64,000 nt of DNA from contig NZ_JAUOEK010000069.1 of assembly GCF_030540835.1 (NCBI RefSeq), forward strand, positions 81,132-145,131, written 5' to 3'. A model generated the notes under the pieces. That model was not told the DNA's origin, did not search any database, and saw only the letters and a program-made list of their open reading frames with translations. Below are positions 53,201 to 61,693 of this stretch, in pieces (position 1 is the first letter of the stretch; the number at the start of each line of letters is the position of its first letter). Source of the DNA: Flavivirga aquimarina. Lineage in GTDB: Bacteria > Bacteroidota > Bacteroidia > Flavobacteriales > Flavobacteriaceae. A program made the translations under genes and the position numbers.

Positions 53201-53876
53201 CTCTTGCTCGATTGGCTTGCTAAAGATGACTGCCTAAATAAACGGAATTTAGATAAAATAGGAACACATAGTTTACTGCGTTTTTATGTCTATAAAAGAC
53301 TTTTAAAAAACTGGTCACCTGAACAGATTTCAGGTAGAATTAAAATCGATTTTCCAAATGATTCTGTGATGACAATATCGCACGAAGCAATCTATATGCA
53401 CATCTACTCGCACCCACAAGCTAGTCTGAATAAAAAACTCATAAAGCTTCTTCTCTATTAAAAATCTACTATCGGAACTATCGTAGAGCGTAAATCCAGA
53501 TATACCCTAATTATTGGTCTTAAAAACAGAACTATTAAATTTGTAACTAGAGCTTTTGCCAAGGAATTGAATCGTTTTGATAACCAACTAACAAAAACAA
53601 TGACCTACGATAATGGAACTGAAATGGCTGGACCATAAATAGTTCGCTAAAAACACTAAAAAGGACATCTATTTTGCTAATCCATATCCCTCTTGGGAAC
53701 GTGGAACGGATGAAAATACTAATGGGCTTATTAGACGCTATCTACCTAAAAAAACAGACTTTAAATATATAGATAATAAACAACTAAAAAGTATACAAAA
53801 CAAACTTAATAACATACCTAGAAAGGTATTAGATTTTAAAATACCCATTGAAGTCTTAGTACAAAACTCTGTCTAA
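53201..53876 (+). pseudogene. Decayed IS30-family transposase
   Basis: Fragments of one transposase can be followed: KNWSPEQISGRIK and ISHEAIYMHIYSHP (to 53461), then after a stop in the same frame IVERKSRYTLIIGLKN, FVTRAFAKELN and MTYDNGTEMAG (second catalytic Asp), then after a frameshift ISL-like YPSWERGTDENTNGLIRRYL (third acidic residue) and VLDFKIPIEVL. The N-terminal helix-turn-helix is missing, as is the segment with the first catalytic Asp (about 50 residues near 53461). It cannot be active. Terminal inverted repeats were not identified with confidence. Confidence 0.85.
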
Positions 53877-54040
53877 TTTTTTCTTTCTAAAAAGCATTCA
53901 GAAAAATCTAGGTTTTTTGGAAAGAAAAATTAAATTTGTACTATAACTAATTAGCAACTTTTGTTGCGTTAAAGTCTTGAATGCACTGTAGTTGAATAAA
54001 TATAGGTTAAAAATATTCGATATAATTATGTATATCCTAA

Positions 54041-54070
54041 AAAAATATCGCCACATAGGGCGACATTTTT
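54041..54070 (-). terminator. Terminator after the T9SS type A protein gene
   Basis: On the minus strand AAAAATG-TCGCC - CTATGT - GGCGA-TATTTTTTT forms a stem with one mismatch and a U-tract, 34 bases past the stop codon of the gene at 54104-55591. Confidence 0.75.
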
Positions 54071-54103
54071 ATATTTGTTAATTTATCAAAACTAATTTAT
54101 TAG

Positions 54104-55591
54104 TTAATCTTTAACTATAATTTTTTTAGTGGTTGAAAGAGAACCGTTATCTAATTTTAATAGATATAATCCTGATGTTAAATTATGATTAATTATATCA
54201 TTTTCAATCGTACCTTTAAGTACTTGTTTACCTGTTATATTGTAAATAGTATAGTTAATTTCTCCTCCTAAAGTAGATTGAACATTTAACACGTTAGTTG
54301 ATGGATTTGGATAAATTGAAAATGAACTATCTAATTCAAATGTAGAAGTATTTAATGTATTTAACACATCATTTGTATAAGTAAATAATTCTCTTCCTAT
54401 ATTATCAACTGTACTAACAAAATCAGCTTCAAAATAAAGTTTATGATTAAGCACAACAATATCATCAACTGAGTCAATTGTAGCAACATCTACTCCTTCA
54501 ATATCTACTCCATCTGTTCTAAATAAGTAGTAAGCGCTACCACCAATTTTTCCAGTGTAATATAAATACCCATCACCAGGAGCAGCAAAATGAATTGGGT
54601 CATGATTACCAGGTATCCCAAATGGGCCACTAAGATCTGTTAAAGAGTCTGCTGCTGGGTCATATACATAAAGTTGATCACTGGCACCAGCATCACCTTC
54701 AAAAAATAATTTATCTTCCCAAGCATATAAATTTTTAACGGCATTAACTCCATTAGCTGTTGATATTTGTATTGTTCCGTTTGTGGTTCCATCAGTAACC
54801 CATAATTTATTATCAAACACAAAGTAAACCGAGTTTCCTAGTTTTGTTAAATAAGTCATAAGTTTATAATCATTATTTACACCACCATCATCACCAAAAT
54901 CTTTAACCAATGTATAGCTTTCGTCAGTAATATTGTATGAATATAATTCTGGCCCAAGAGGAGTTTCTCCTGCTAAAATATATTCCATATTAAATAAAAT
55001 AGTATTACTATCAAAACCAATATATTCAGACGCAAACCCAATGTCTACTGAACCTGACCCACTATCTGGTAGTTCTTTAAAGGTTGTGCCATTAAATTCA
55101 TAATAAATACCATCTAATACAGTAAAATCACTATTCCAAATAAAAGATCTCATATAAGCTTTATTACCAACAACAATAGGTGTTCCTCCTTGGAAATTAT
55201 TGCCTAATGATACTGTTCCAGCTTCTGTACCATCAGTAGTGTAGATGTTGTAACTAGTTGTTCCTAAGTCGTATGCTTGAAAATATAATGCATTATTTAA
55301 TATAAAGAAATTGTTTGGGTCAGAATTACTACCAGCTCCATCAAGATTTTTTACTAACCTTGTTCCAGCTTCAGTACCGTCAGAAACCCATAGTTCTTTA
55401 CCTACATCTACACCACCAGTATTAGATCCAGATGAATCATCTGCAGCAAAATAAATTTGTCCGTCAAATGCAAATAAATCTGTAGGAAAAGAATTTTGAG
55501 TACCAGAGTTATTAATGTCTTTTACAAGTGTGATCTGTGAGTTTGCCATACCTGAAAGTAATAGTATGGCATAAAAGTAAATTTTTTTCAT
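54104..55591 (-). CDS. Exported ELWxxDGT-repeat protein with T9SS type A sorting domain
   Basis: This 495-residue secreted protein has a signal peptide (IYFYAILLLSGMANSQ) and a repetitive beta-rich body with ELWVSDGTEAGTRLV, IYTTDGTEAGTVSL and KLWVTDGTTNGTIQI units, each paired with an ALYFQA/SVYFVF-like strand, as in beta-propeller-type proteins. The last 75 residues are a type A sorting domain (FSIYPNPSTNVLNV, YNITGKQVLKGTI, SGLYLLKLDNG, TTKKIIVKD), so the type IX system should export it. The ligand is unknown. The gene's promoter matches the one before fecR (23 of 27 bases, same spacing), suggesting control by the nearby FecI-like sigma factor. Confidence 0.9.
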   Translation of the reverse strand: MKKIYFYAILLLSGMANSQITLVKDINNSGTQNSFPTDLFAFDGQIYFAADDSSGSNTGGVDVGKELWVSDGTEAGTRLVKNLDGAGSNSDPNNFFILNNALYFQAYDLGTTSYNIYTTDGTEAGTVSLGNNFQGGTPIVVGNKAYMRSFIWNSDFTVLDGIYYEFNGTTFKELPDSGSGSVDIGFASEYIGFDSNTILFNMEYILAGETPLGPELYSYNITDESYTLVKDFGDDGGVNNDYKLMTYLTKLGNSVYFVFDNKLWVTDGTTNGTIQISTANGVNAVKNLYAWEDKLFFEGDAGASDQLYVYDPAADSLTDLSGPFGIPGNHDPIHFAAPGDGYLYYTGKIGGSAYYLFRTDGVDIEGVDVATIDSVDDIVVLNHKLYFEADFVSTVDNIGRELFTYTNDVLNTLNTSTFELDSSFSIYPNPSTNVLNVQSTLGGEINYTIYNITGKQVLKGTIENDIINHNLTSGLYLLKLDNGSLSTTKKIIVKD

Positions 55592-55620
55592 TTTTATTAG
55601 TTTTAAAATTGTATTACTAT

Positions 55621-55647
55621 TACGTTAGGTTATTCTTTTGCCCTTAG
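55621..55647 (-). promoter_or_regulatory. ECF-type promoter, copy 1 (T9SS type A protein)
   Basis: On the minus strand, CTAAGGGCAAAA, nine bases, then CTAACGTA, reaching 30 bases before the start codon at 55591. The element matches 56905-56931 at 23 of 27 positions with the same length. A GGG-containing -35 box and a CGTA -10 box are the style of ECF sigma promoters. Confidence 0.65.
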
Positions 55648-56260
55648 TTAATTTTTATTTTTTTTTCAAATTCTTATAACTAAATCTTGTGTTTTCTTTG
55701 TTTTATTGTTAAAAAATCATAAAATCGCTTATTTTGTTTTGTGTAATAGTTAAAAAGAACATACAAAAAGTAAAAGGCTTGTGTGTCTTTGATAAGGGTC
55801 TTTTAACATTTAATTATTGTGTAATAATAAGGTGTTTTTGTTTTAAGCAGTTTTTAAAAAATAGAAGAGATAATCATGTTGAAACTTATAAGTTATGTTG
55901 CTTAATTTCTATCAATTAATATTTTATTAATAGACTATGATTGTTATACTTGGTGTGATACTGAAAGTTTAGTTGCTAGTATATTGCCTCATAAGATTGA
56001 ATTTGGTTTCCAAAAAAATATTTTGTTGTGATTTTGAGAAGAATATAAGTATTAAAAGCACTTTACTAGTGTAAGAATAGTTACTAAAAGTAGACAAAAA
56101 TATTTTTAAAGAAGTTAGATTAAGCCAATGTATTTGCACATAGAGGAAAAGGAAATAGATTGTATTTATAAGGTTTTTGTTAACCATCATAAATAGTGCA
56201 GAGATTGATAATACAGTTAATATTATAGTTTTAACAAAAGCTAGGGAGATAATAAGTCGG
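55648..56260. other. AT-rich intergenic region without a recognised gene
   Basis: About 610 bases between the promoter of the exported protein and the end of the sigma gene hold no reading frame that looks like a protein, no terminator of note and no RNA motif I can recognise. Composition is strongly A/T. Confidence 0.5.
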
Positions 56261-56845
56261 TTACTGTTTATAACCAAATTTATAGGCGAAGAACAAAAAT
56301 AAATTATCTTCTTTAAAAGCTTTTCGTATTTTTTTATAAGCGGTATACATATGAGATTCTACTGTCTTTATAGAAATGTCTAATTGTTCTGAAATTTCTT
56401 TATACTTAAGACCTTCAAACTTATTCAAATACAAAATCTCTTTGCATTGTTCTGGTAGTTTTTCTATTGTGTTTTTTAATTTAGTAATACGTTTTTCTAA
56501 AACTTCAGAGTCTTCTGTAATTCTCTCTCTAAGAACTTGTTCTTTAAGTTCATTAAAAAAAGCATCTCTTCTTTTTTGTTTTCTGTAAGTATCAATATAA
56601 GTGTTATATGTTATTCTGTATAAATAACTTTTAATAGATTTTTCAGTATTTATTTTTAATTTATTCTTCCAAAGTGTTATAAATGTTTGCTGTACAATAT
56701 CTTCTGCTTCATGTAAATCGTGAGTATAGGTAACGGCATAATCTAAAAGTTTTTTATAATAACGCTCAAACAATATCCTAAATGCCTTTCTATTGCCTTT
56801 TTTAATACTTTTAGCCAATATAGAGTCGTTAGAGAGAGCTTTCAA
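56261..56845 (-). CDS. FecI-type ECF sigma factor
   Basis: This 194-residue sigma-70 protein is of the Bacteroidetes FecI group. Region 2 has FRILFERYYKKLLDYAVTYTHDLHEAEDIVQQTFITLW (in parts: LFERYYKKLLDYA, HEAEDIVQQTFITLW) and IKSYLYRITYNTYIDTYRK. Region 4 has LPEQCKEILYLNKFEGLKYKEI and LDISIKTVESHMYTAYKKIRKAF, the helix-turn-helix. It is divergent from fecR, with 121 bases between, instead of the usual fecI-fecR same-strand order. It should activate the neighbouring SusC/SusD genes after a signal through FecR. Confidence 0.93.
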   Translation of the reverse strand: MKALSNDSILAKSIKKGNRKAFRILFERYYKKLLDYAVTYTHDLHEAEDIVQQTFITLWKNKLKINTEKSIKSYLYRITYNTYIDTYRKQKRRDAFFNELKEQVLRERITEDSEVLEKRITKLKNTIEKLPEQCKEILYLNKFEGLKYKEISEQLDISIKTVESHMYTAYKKIRKAFKEDNLFLFFAYKFGYKQ

Positions 56846-56904
56846 ATTAATTTTTTAATTTCTAATTAAAAAATGCAAATATGCTAAAAAAAAATAAAAT
56901 TAGG

Positions 56905-56931
56905 CTAAGGGTAAAATAATAAATTAACGTA
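56905..56931 (+). promoter_or_regulatory. ECF-type promoter, copy 2 (fecR-susC-susD operon)
   Basis: CTAAGGGTAAAA, nine bases, then TTAACGTA, 35 bases before the TTG start codon of fecR. The 27-base element has the same length as the one at 55621-55647 on the other strand and differs at four positions. It should be the target of the divergent FecI-type sigma factor. Confidence 0.65.
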
Positions 56932-56966
56932 TAGAATATACAAACTAAATTAAAACAAACAAATCA

Positions 56967-58100
56967 TTGAAAAAAATAACAATAAAATATATAACAAATA
57001 CAATCTCTTCAAAAGAGATAAGTGAGCTTAAAGTATTGTTAAGAGAAAAGAAAAACCAAGAACTTTTTAAAGACTATATAAAAGATTATTATGATATCCA
57101 TACATTACTAAATAAACCAGATATAGATAGTGCCTATAAAAAAATATGGGATACAATAAATGAAAAGGAGCAACCAAGGCAGTATGTTTTACCAAATTGG
57201 TTTAAATACTCTGCTGCGGCTTTAATAGTTCTTATGTTTTCATTGTCTTATTTCTTTAAAAACAATCAAAAACCAATTAATAATTTAAATTCTTTTGAAG
57301 AAGTCGTAAGCCCTGGTGTTGATAAGGCTACTTTAACTCTTGAAGATGGTTCTAGTGTTGTATTAGAAAAAGGACAGTATTATAACACAGAAAAGGTTAA
57401 AAGTAATGGAGAGCAAATAATATATAATAAAAAAGGAAGTGCTAGCATATCGTACAACTACCTTACTGTACCAAGAGGAGGTAAGTTTGAGGTAAAGTTA
57501 GCAGATGGTACGCAGGTTTGGTTAAATTCTGAATCAAAATTAAAATACCCTGTAACCTTTAAAAAAGGAGAAACTCGTCAAGTAGTACTTGTATATGGGG
57601 AAGCTTATTTTGATGTGTCTCCTAGCAAAAATCATAATGGAGCAACTTTTAAAGTTGTGTCTAATTTGCAAGAAGTAGAAGTGTTAGGTACAGAATTTAA
57701 TATAAAAGCTTATAAAGATGAAGAAAGTGTCTATACCACTTTGGCCGAAGGTAAAGTGTCTGTAAGAAATGAAGTTTTTAAAGAAAAACTAAAAGTAGGT
57801 GAACAATCTGTTTTAAATGAAGTAAAGGGTAATATTAAAATTCAAACTGTTAATGTTTATAATGAAACAGCTTGGAGAAAAGGTATATTTTCTTTTAAAA
57901 ATAAACCTCTAAAGGATATTATGAAATCTTTGTCTAGATGGTATGACATAGATATAATTATTGAAAATAAAAAACTTGAAGATATAAGATTTAATGGTGT
58001 CTTAAGTAAAAGTATGAATTTAGAAGAGATTTTAGAACCTATTAAAAGAAATATTAATCTGAATTATAAAGTGTATGATAAAAAAATAGTTCTGGAATAA
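56967..58100 (+). CDS. FecR-family anti-sigma factor
   Basis: This 377-residue inner-membrane regulator starts at TTG (56967). A cytoplasmic part of about 75 residues leads to one membrane helix (YSAAALIVLMFSLSYFF, about 78-95). The periplasmic FecR domain follows (about 165-270): YNYLTVPRGGKFEVKLADGT, VWLNSESKLKYPVTF, GEAYFDVSP, EVLGTEFNIKAY, TTLAEGKVSV. The C-terminal DUF4974 domain (NKPLKDIMKSLSRWYDIDI, FNGVLSKSMNLEEIL) contacts the STN domain of SusC in this family. It holds FecI until the transporter reports substrate. Confidence 0.94.
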   Translation: MKKITIKYITNTISSKEISELKVLLREKKNQELFKDYIKDYYDIHTLLNKPDIDSAYKKIWDTINEKEQPRQYVLPNWFKYSAAALIVLMFSLSYFFKNNQKPINNLNSFEEVVSPGVDKATLTLEDGSSVVLEKGQYYNTEKVKSNGEQIIYNKKGSASISYNYLTVPRGGKFEVKLADGTQVWLNSESKLKYPVTFKKGETRQVVLVYGEAYFDVSPSKNHNGATFKVVSNLQEVEVLGTEFNIKAYKDEESVYTTLAEGKVSVRNEVFKEKLKVGEQSVLNEVKGNIKIQTVNVYNETAWRKGIFSFKNKPLKDIMKSLSRWYDIDIIIENKKLEDIRFNGVLSKSMNLEEILEPIKRNINLNYKVYDKKIVLE

Positions 58101-58196
58101 AAAAAGAGACGAAGTTTATACCGCTCAAAGTAAATTAACCTCATCCCTTAGATTTAAATACATTAATTAAATGAATAACTAATACTTTACAAATTT

Positions 58197-61100
58197 ATGA
58201 ATTTTAATTTTACTAAAGAATCTTACTTTTTTAGGAAAACGACAAAAAACTTTATTATGAGAACAACACTGTTGTTGTTTTGCTCTACCGTTTTTAGTTT
58301 AACACCCATTGATATTATTTCTCAGAATGAAAAAGTTACAATTAAGGAGGACAAAATAGTTACCGTTGATGAAATCTTTGATATTATTCAGTCGCAAACA
58401 GATTATACTTTTATATACCGTTCAGATCTTTTTAAAGATTTTCCTTTGGTTACTTTAAATAAAGGTACTATTAAGGTGAAAGATTTACTATCTAAAGCTG
58501 TTTCTAATGTAGATTATCATTTTGAACTACTTAAACATAATACAATTGTAATAGAAAAAGAAGTTTCAAGAATAATACAAGAGGCAATTACTGGAAATGT
58601 TACTGATGAAAACAAGTTTCCTTTAGTTAATGTAACTGTTCAAATTAAAGGGACTAGAAAGGGAGTTTTAACAGATTTCGATGGTAATTACAGTATTACA
58701 GGTCTTAAGACTAATGATGTGTTAATTTTTTCTAGTATGGGATTTGAAACACAAAGTATAAAGGTAGACGACAAAAAAGTGATAAATGTTGTTTTAAAAG
58801 AGTCTGATAATGAGCTAGATGAAGTAGTAGTTGTATCAGAAAAGAAAATAGTTAATACGGGATATCAAGCGGTTTCAAAGGCAAAATCTGTTGGTTCTTT
58901 TGAATCTGTAGGTGCCGAAGTAATAGAAACTAAATTTCAAACAAATATTTTAGAAAGATTAGAAGGAACTATAAGTGGGTTATCTCTGTATAGGGGAGAC
59001 CCAGTGATTAGAGGTGTTTCCACATTTTATGGAGAAAGCTATCCTTTAATTGTTTTAGATGGAGTGATTTATGAAGGAGAATTAGAGTCTATTAACCCTA
59101 ATGAGATTGAGAATGTTTCAGTTTTAAAAGATGCTTCAGCAGCTTCGATTTACGGTGCTAGAGCTGCAAATGGAGTTATTGTGGTAACGACTAAACAAGG
59201 TGTTGTTGGTAAGCCAACTTTTAGCTATAGATCATCATTTCAAATAGAGCCACTGCCAAGTCGATCCTATCAAAACTTAATGACATCTCCAGAATTTGTT
59301 GATTATCAGGTAGATATTTTTAACACCATAGCTGATCTTAATGAAGATATGTTGGGATCAAGAAAAAATTCAAGGTTAGCTTTAGATGAAGTTAATACAT
59401 TATTGTATGATCATCTTGGTGGTTTGATTTCAACAGATTTTTTAAATTCAGAATTAGATAGACTTAGGGGGTTAGATGGATATGATCAAATTGTAGATGA
59501 GTTATTAACTCCAAAATATACACAACAGCATAACCTTTCATTAAGAGGTGGGTCTAAAACCCATCAATATGCATTATCTTTTAATTATACAAGTAATGGT
59601 TCTTTTGATAAAGATAGACCTAATGAAAGACTAGGGCTTAATATAAAAAATTATTTTAAAATAAACGATTGGCTTAATTTTGATATGTCTGTTTTAGGTA
59701 ATTATAATTATGTAGGTTATGATGTAGGGATTACTGGGATTAATTTCATAAGTCCCTCAAGACTTCCTTATGAAGTGCTTAGAGATGAAGATGGAAATCC
59801 GGTTGAATGGAATCACATTTATAGCCGTAGCTATAATGAAGAACGTATTAAACTAGGTTATTTAGATCTATCGTATTATCCTTTGAATGAATTGAAGGAA
59901 AAAAGCATAACAACTAAAATTCCCTCTGTTATTATAAATTTTAAAACAAATATTAAGCTTTCAGAAGCATTGGGTTTAGAATTAAGAGGCCAAAAAGAGA
60001 TTGGTAAAAGCCGTAGTGTAAGGTATTCTTCAAAAGACAGTTATACTGTTCGCAATTCGGTAAACAATGAAACTGAAATAATAGATGATAAAATTATTTA
60101 TAATATCCCTTATGGAGATCAAATTTCTGAATCATTTAGAGATAGGAGTTCATATACGTTACGAGCGCAACTTAACTACTCTAAGTTATTTAATAAAAAA
60201 CATGATGTAAATTTACTTCTAGGAGGAGAAAGAAGACAAGTAACTACTGATTCATATGGATTTACACGTTATGGTTATGATCCTGATAATTTAACTTTTG
60301 CTGATGCTAATGAGTTTACACCACAAGCTGCTTACAGAAGTACAGATGATAGGTATATATCTGTTTACGGAAACGCTTCCTACATGTTTGATGATAAATT
60401 AGGAATTAATGTAAGTGCAAGAATAGACGAATCTAATGTCTTTGGTAAAAACCCTAAATATAAATATCGTCCGCTTTGGTCTTTTGGGGCAAACTACATT
60501 ATAGATACAGAACCTTTGTCATGGCTTAATAGATTAAAGTTTAGAGCTACCTATGGAATAAGTGGTAATGTTTTTGATGATGGTGGGCCATATGCTTTGG
60601 CAATAGTTTCTGATGATAATGATGCAGGAGAAACATCTGCTATTATACAGTCTCCGCCAAATGAAGAGTTGAGATGGGAGCAAACGAATATAACCAATAT
60701 AGCTATAGATTATGAGTTGTTTTCTAAGAAATTAAAAGGTACTATTGAATTTTATAATAGGAATACCACAGACGCTGTTGCATATGTAGATTCAGATCCT
60801 ATTTTAGGTTGGACTAGACTTCCTAAAAATTATGCTTCATTAAATAATAAAGGTATTGAATTTCAATTTAATACACAATTTATAAATACTGATGACTTTA
60901 GATGGAATGGTAATTTAATCCTTAATTACAATAGAAATAAAGTTACAAAGTTTGTTGAACAATATACTTCATTAGCACAAAATTATCTTGATGAGAATCA
61001 ACTTAGAGAAGGTCAAGCATTAAATACACTTTATTCTATTCGCTATGCTGGCTTAAATGAAAAAGGAGCTCCATTAGCTTATAAAGCAGATGGTACTATT

Positions 61101-61688
61101 GTAGAGAATTATCTTGAATTAGGTCTGGAAGATTTGATAGATGAAGGAACTTATGATCCTCCATATCATGCATCATACACTAATAATATAACTTATAAAC
61201 AATTTGATTTGTCTTTTCTTTTTATTTATTATGGAGGACATGTTCAGAGAGATGTAGCCGCAGGTCATTATTCAACCTTTAAAAATCCACATGACCTAAC
61301 TGGTAATTTAGATAGGATACATTTAAATTATTGGAAAAAGCCAGGTGATGAGGATGATATATATACAGCTCCAGCACTTCATTGGGATAATCAAGATAAT
61401 CCTAATTATGTTGAAAGTGCTCAAAGAAATATATGGACATATGCAGATATACATGTTCAAAAGGCAAATTACGTGAAGTTAAGAAATATAACTTTAGCGT
61501 ATAATGCGCCTAAAGCGATCTTAGAAAAAATTAATTTTTCTAATTTGAGATTAACTTTTGATGTAAGAAACCCATTTAGATGGTCAAATAATAGAAATAA
61601 TCTAGATCCTGAAGCTTGGTCAGAAGACGGTAGCAGAGGAACTGCGGTTATGCCAACATATACTTTTGCAATTAATTTAAACTTTTAA
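58197..61688 (+). CDS. SusC/RagA-type TonB-dependent outer-membrane transporter
   Basis: This 1163-residue transporter has an N-terminal extension and signal (LLLFCSTVFSLTPIDIIS), an STN signalling domain (about 40-120; DEIFDIIQSQTDYTFIYRSD), a carboxypeptidase-regulatory-like domain (about 130-205; ITGNVTDENKFPLVNVTV, DFDGNYSITGL), a TonB-box region (DELDEVVVVSEKK-like) and a plug (PVIRGVSTFYGESYPLIVLDG, VLKDASAASIYGARAANGV). A 22-strand-type barrel runs to the end (YTFAINLNF). The STN domain shows that it signals through FecR. Substrate unknown: no glycoside hydrolase is seen up to the window end, so peptide or another nutrient is possible. Confidence 0.95.
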   Translation: MNFNFTKESYFFRKTTKNFIMRTTLLLFCSTVFSLTPIDIISQNEKVTIKEDKIVTVDEIFDIIQSQTDYTFIYRSDLFKDFPLVTLNKGTIKVKDLLSKAVSNVDYHFELLKHNTIVIEKEVSRIIQEAITGNVTDENKFPLVNVTVQIKGTRKGVLTDFDGNYSITGLKTNDVLIFSSMGFETQSIKVDDKKVINVVLKESDNELDEVVVVSEKKIVNTGYQAVSKAKSVGSFESVGAEVIETKFQTNILERLEGTISGLSLYRGDPVIRGVSTFYGESYPLIVLDGVIYEGELESINPNEIENVSVLKDASAASIYGARAANGVIVVTTKQGVVGKPTFSYRSSFQIEPLPSRSYQNLMTSPEFVDYQVDIFNTIADLNEDMLGSRKNSRLALDEVNTLLYDHLGGLISTDFLNSELDRLRGLDGYDQIVDELLTPKYTQQHNLSLRGGSKTHQYALSFNYTSNGSFDKDRPNERLGLNIKNYFKINDWLNFDMSVLGNYNYVGYDVGITGINFISPSRLPYEVLRDEDGNPVEWNHIYSRSYNEERIKLGYLDLSYYPLNELKEKSITTKIPSVIINFKTNIKLSEALGLELRGQKEIGKSRSVRYSSKDSYTVRNSVNNETEIIDDKIIYNIPYGDQISESFRDRSSYTLRAQLNYSKLFNKKHDVNLLLGGERRQVTTDSYGFTRYGYDPDNLTFADANEFTPQAAYRSTDDRYISVYGNASYMFDDKLGINVSARIDESNVFGKNPKYKYRPLWSFGANYIIDTEPLSWLNRLKFRATYGISGNVFDDGGPYALAIVSDDNDAGETSAIIQSPPNEELRWEQTNITNIAIDYELFSKKLKGTIEFYNRNTTDAVAYVDSDPILGWTRLPKNYASLNNKGIEFQFNTQFINTDDFRWNGNLILNYNRNKVTKFVEQYTSLAQNYLDENQLREGQALNTLYSIRYAGLNEKGAPLAYKADGTIVENYLELGLEDLIDEGTYDPPYHASYTNNITYKQFDLSFLFIYYGGHVQRDVAAGHYSTFKNPHDLTGNLDRIHLNYWKKPGDEDDIYTAPALHWDNQDNPNYVESAQRNIWTYADIHVQKANYVKLRNITLAYNAPKAILEKINFSNLRLTFDVRNPFRWSNNRNNLDPEAWSEDGSRGTAVMPTYTFAINLNF

Positions 61689-61693
61689 AAATA

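Noticed and set aside
53204..53461. A stand-alone 85-residue gene
   Set aside because: It is the N-terminal remnant of an IS30 transposase; the same frame continues after the stop codon with further transposase sequence.
55969..56277. 102-residue minus-strand open frame next to the FecI gene
   Set aside because: Low-complexity Leu/Ile/Phe-rich translation of AT-rich intergenic DNA, overlapping the end of the sigma gene, with no recognisable motif or start context.
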